NCBI GenBank assembly: GCA_944320745.1 | Contig: CALUIN010000039.1 | Location: forward strand, 1 to 64,000 | Source of the DNA: an uncultured Alloprevotella sp. | GTDB lineage: Bacteria; Bacteroidota; Bacteroidia; Bacteroidales; Bacteroidaceae | Direction of reading: 5' to 3' | Length of the DNA stretch: 64,000 bases | Shown here: in pieces, positions 63,601 to 64,000 of the stretch | Layout: each line of letters begins with the position of its first letter | Numbering within the stretch: the first letter of the stretch is position 1 | Made by a program: the position numbers and the translations under genes | The notes under the pieces: model-generated | Seen by the model: the letters and a program-made list of their open reading frames with translations, nothing else | Databases searched by the model: none | Told to the model about the DNA's origin: nothing

Positions 63601-64000
63601 CGCCGAGTGAGGGATTGCCCATCACGCTGATTTTGTTGTTCGGCTTGTCGGGGTCGTACTCGCTGTACAGGCTGACGTAGCTGGCCGTACCCAGGGCCTT
63701 CTGCCTGTTACGGTTCTTCTTAAGGTCGGTGAAGAGAGACAAGTCAATGTCGAGCATGTTCTCCTCGGGCCAGACAGCCATTGCTCCGGACTCGTTGTTC
63801 GCGTAGTTGCCTTCCGGCGTCACCTGAAGCGGAATTTCATATTCGTAGAAATTGTTCTTGTAGTCGGAACCCAAGCGGATGAAGATGCTCACTTGCCCGT
63901 CCGTCAGACTGTTGTCCTCCGGCAAGTGGTTGGCATGGGCGAACATCTGCAAGTGCTTGTAGCGGCGCAGGTCCAGATTCGTGTTCTTGTAGACGGCGCG
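60608..64000 (-). CDS. sprA: Cell-surface protein SprA/Sov, T9SS outer-membrane translocon (3' part)
   Basis: The last 1,130 or so codons; the frame remains open to the window edge (RAVYKNTNLDLRRYKHLQMF), so the 5' part of this usually ~2,400-residue protein is missing. Features: GTASYVSLYSEYDPDKPNNK, VRNNSRALKSIEVWANELRL, GYAYSSRHTTGETTAWEKDQ, many amphipathic beta-strands and the C-terminal beta-signal DFGISLKFILNR. SprA forms the giant outer-membrane pore of the type IX secretion system. T9SS partners (PorV, GldK-N) are not in this window. Confidence 0.9.
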   Translation of the reverse strand, partial: RAVYKNTNLDLRRYKHLQMFAHANHLPEDNSLTDGQVSIFIRLGSDYKNNFYEYEIPLQVTPEGNYANNESGAMAVWPEENMLDIDLSLFTDLKKNRNRQKALGTASYVSLYSEYDPDKPNNKISVMGNPSLGEVKTIMIGVRNNSRALKSIEVWANELRLQDFTNKGGWAAQSTLNIQLSDIATLNFNGHIETDGFGGLEESVSQRRDNSLYQYSVTTNVEAGRFLPDAVKLKAPIYYSYSKERTVPRYNPLDTDMELGDALDGLASERERDSLRNIAERVVINKNFSISGARFDIATKRHPMPYDPANFTFGYAYSSRHTTGETTAWEKDQNWKWSFNYNYTPNYEPFAPFKNKKGKGKWNRFAKELAFNYIPQNIAFNSDIIRNYYELQERDMENLDNTSLPLTWASDFLWNRSLTLRWDFTKNLHMSFNSGTNAEIEQPYTAVNKDLYPDRYKVWKDSVWNSIKNLGTPLSYQQTFDVSWQIPLNRMPIFDWLAPDIKYVGTYNWQRGAELDDGSSMGNTISNSRDISGNVRLRMETLYNHVPFLRKVNRKFSASNSGSRQEEVKKFTKEIQLKPDTTVTVAHNQKTKRIRVSAILPDGSSYRVRYKVRDNNTIEILTQDTARIKLTVLPRKRTEDEWWYKALEYTTRVAMMVRSINVSYSNRYNMTLPGFLPNIGDFFGQRSSDGLQPGLDFAFGFTDESYIRRAAEKGWLLQDENSITPATTNLTEDLQIRATLEPIRDLKIDLNANRTVNKARSIQYMFEGMPTTQSGSFTMTTISIGSAFEKVGSADNGYTSKSFNRFLSSLDSYQQRVEGLFTGARYPAGSTLAGKTFDPANGTVSKYAAEVMIPAFLDTYTKGGGSLDIFPALTRLLPNWTVSYAGLSKLPRMKKIFKSFNLNHSYRSVYSVGSYNTYSSYQEYMNGFGFVENVTTGNPVPSSMYDISTVSINETFSPLFGVDMTFLNNLTAKVEYRKTRVLTLSMTSQQITETRSNDMVFGVGYKINGLKLFAPKRTVRARKRGSKRGQEEEQQKQNNNQGFSNDLDLNLDFSIRNQSALNRDILSALTQATSGNKAVQVSFTAEYALSRYLTLTAYYERQMNKPLLTSSSYPTTTQDFGISLKFILNR

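Overview
This window is a chromosomal segment of a GC-rich member of the Bacteroidales. GC was judged by eye as well above 50%. Most promoters carry the Bacteroidota -7 element TAnnTTTG, often with TTTG about 19-20 bp upstream. Several genes are typical of the group: SprA, a Bacteroides-type serine palmitoyltransferase, the DUF3256 and DUF4924 families, a GTPase-defective EF-G paralogue, SDDD-type lipoproteins and GH110. The tRNA genes do not encode CCA. The genus cannot be fixed from the sequence alone.

Layout. 0.4-5.1 kb: a glycogen operon (debranching enzyme, GT-B glycosyltransferase, GH57). 5.4-8.3 kb: a lone Wza-like export lipoprotein convergent with a GH110 alpha-1,3-galactosidase. 8.4-11.5 kb, minus strand: truA, rpsF-rpsR-rplI and a ROK sugar kinase. 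11.7-12.9 kb: a solitary tyrosine recombinase. 13.0-23.9 kb, plus strand: LysE exporter, DUF4924, rfbD, prfC, tsaC, clc, fmt, menG/ubiE, aroE, TPM protein, lemA. 24-27.5 kb, minus strand: the GGGtGRT protein with a NifU-like scaffold, hsp20 and a MarR regulator. 27.7-36.5 kb, plus strand: tig-clpP-clpX, recQ, glnS and a repeat-rich protein. 36.6-39.9 kb: four translationally coupled genes for a 3-amino-3,6-dideoxy sugar. 40.0-42.7 kb: miaA, lipid kinase, DUF3256. 42.8-45.5 kb: a small acetyltransferase, two related surface-type lipoproteins, an AT-rich gene remnant, and gapA. 46-53.1 kb: guaA, a histidine phosphatase, DUF486, ttcA, a lipid-kinase/DUF1810 fusion, and spt. 53.5-54.8 kb: five tRNA genes and a conserved Bacteroidales protein. 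55.2-64 kb: uvrB, a BASS transporter, fusA2 (EF-G2) and the 3' part of sprA, which runs off the window.

The most unusual structure is a family of short arrays made of a 21-bp unit with a GGGCTTAGGCCC-like core. They occur at seven places between 36 and 45,890, mostly just downstream of genes. Units alternate orientation in most arrays and stay open in one frame as a seven-codon repeat. At two genes the array supplies the stop codon. One of those is the solitary recombinase.

Other points worth attention are the lipid kinase-DUF1810 fusion, a second lipid kinase with an altered GGDG motif, EF-G2 with Ser in place of the catalytic His, the uncharacterised GGGtGRT/NifU-like pair, and the gene remnant beside the duplicated lipoproteins.
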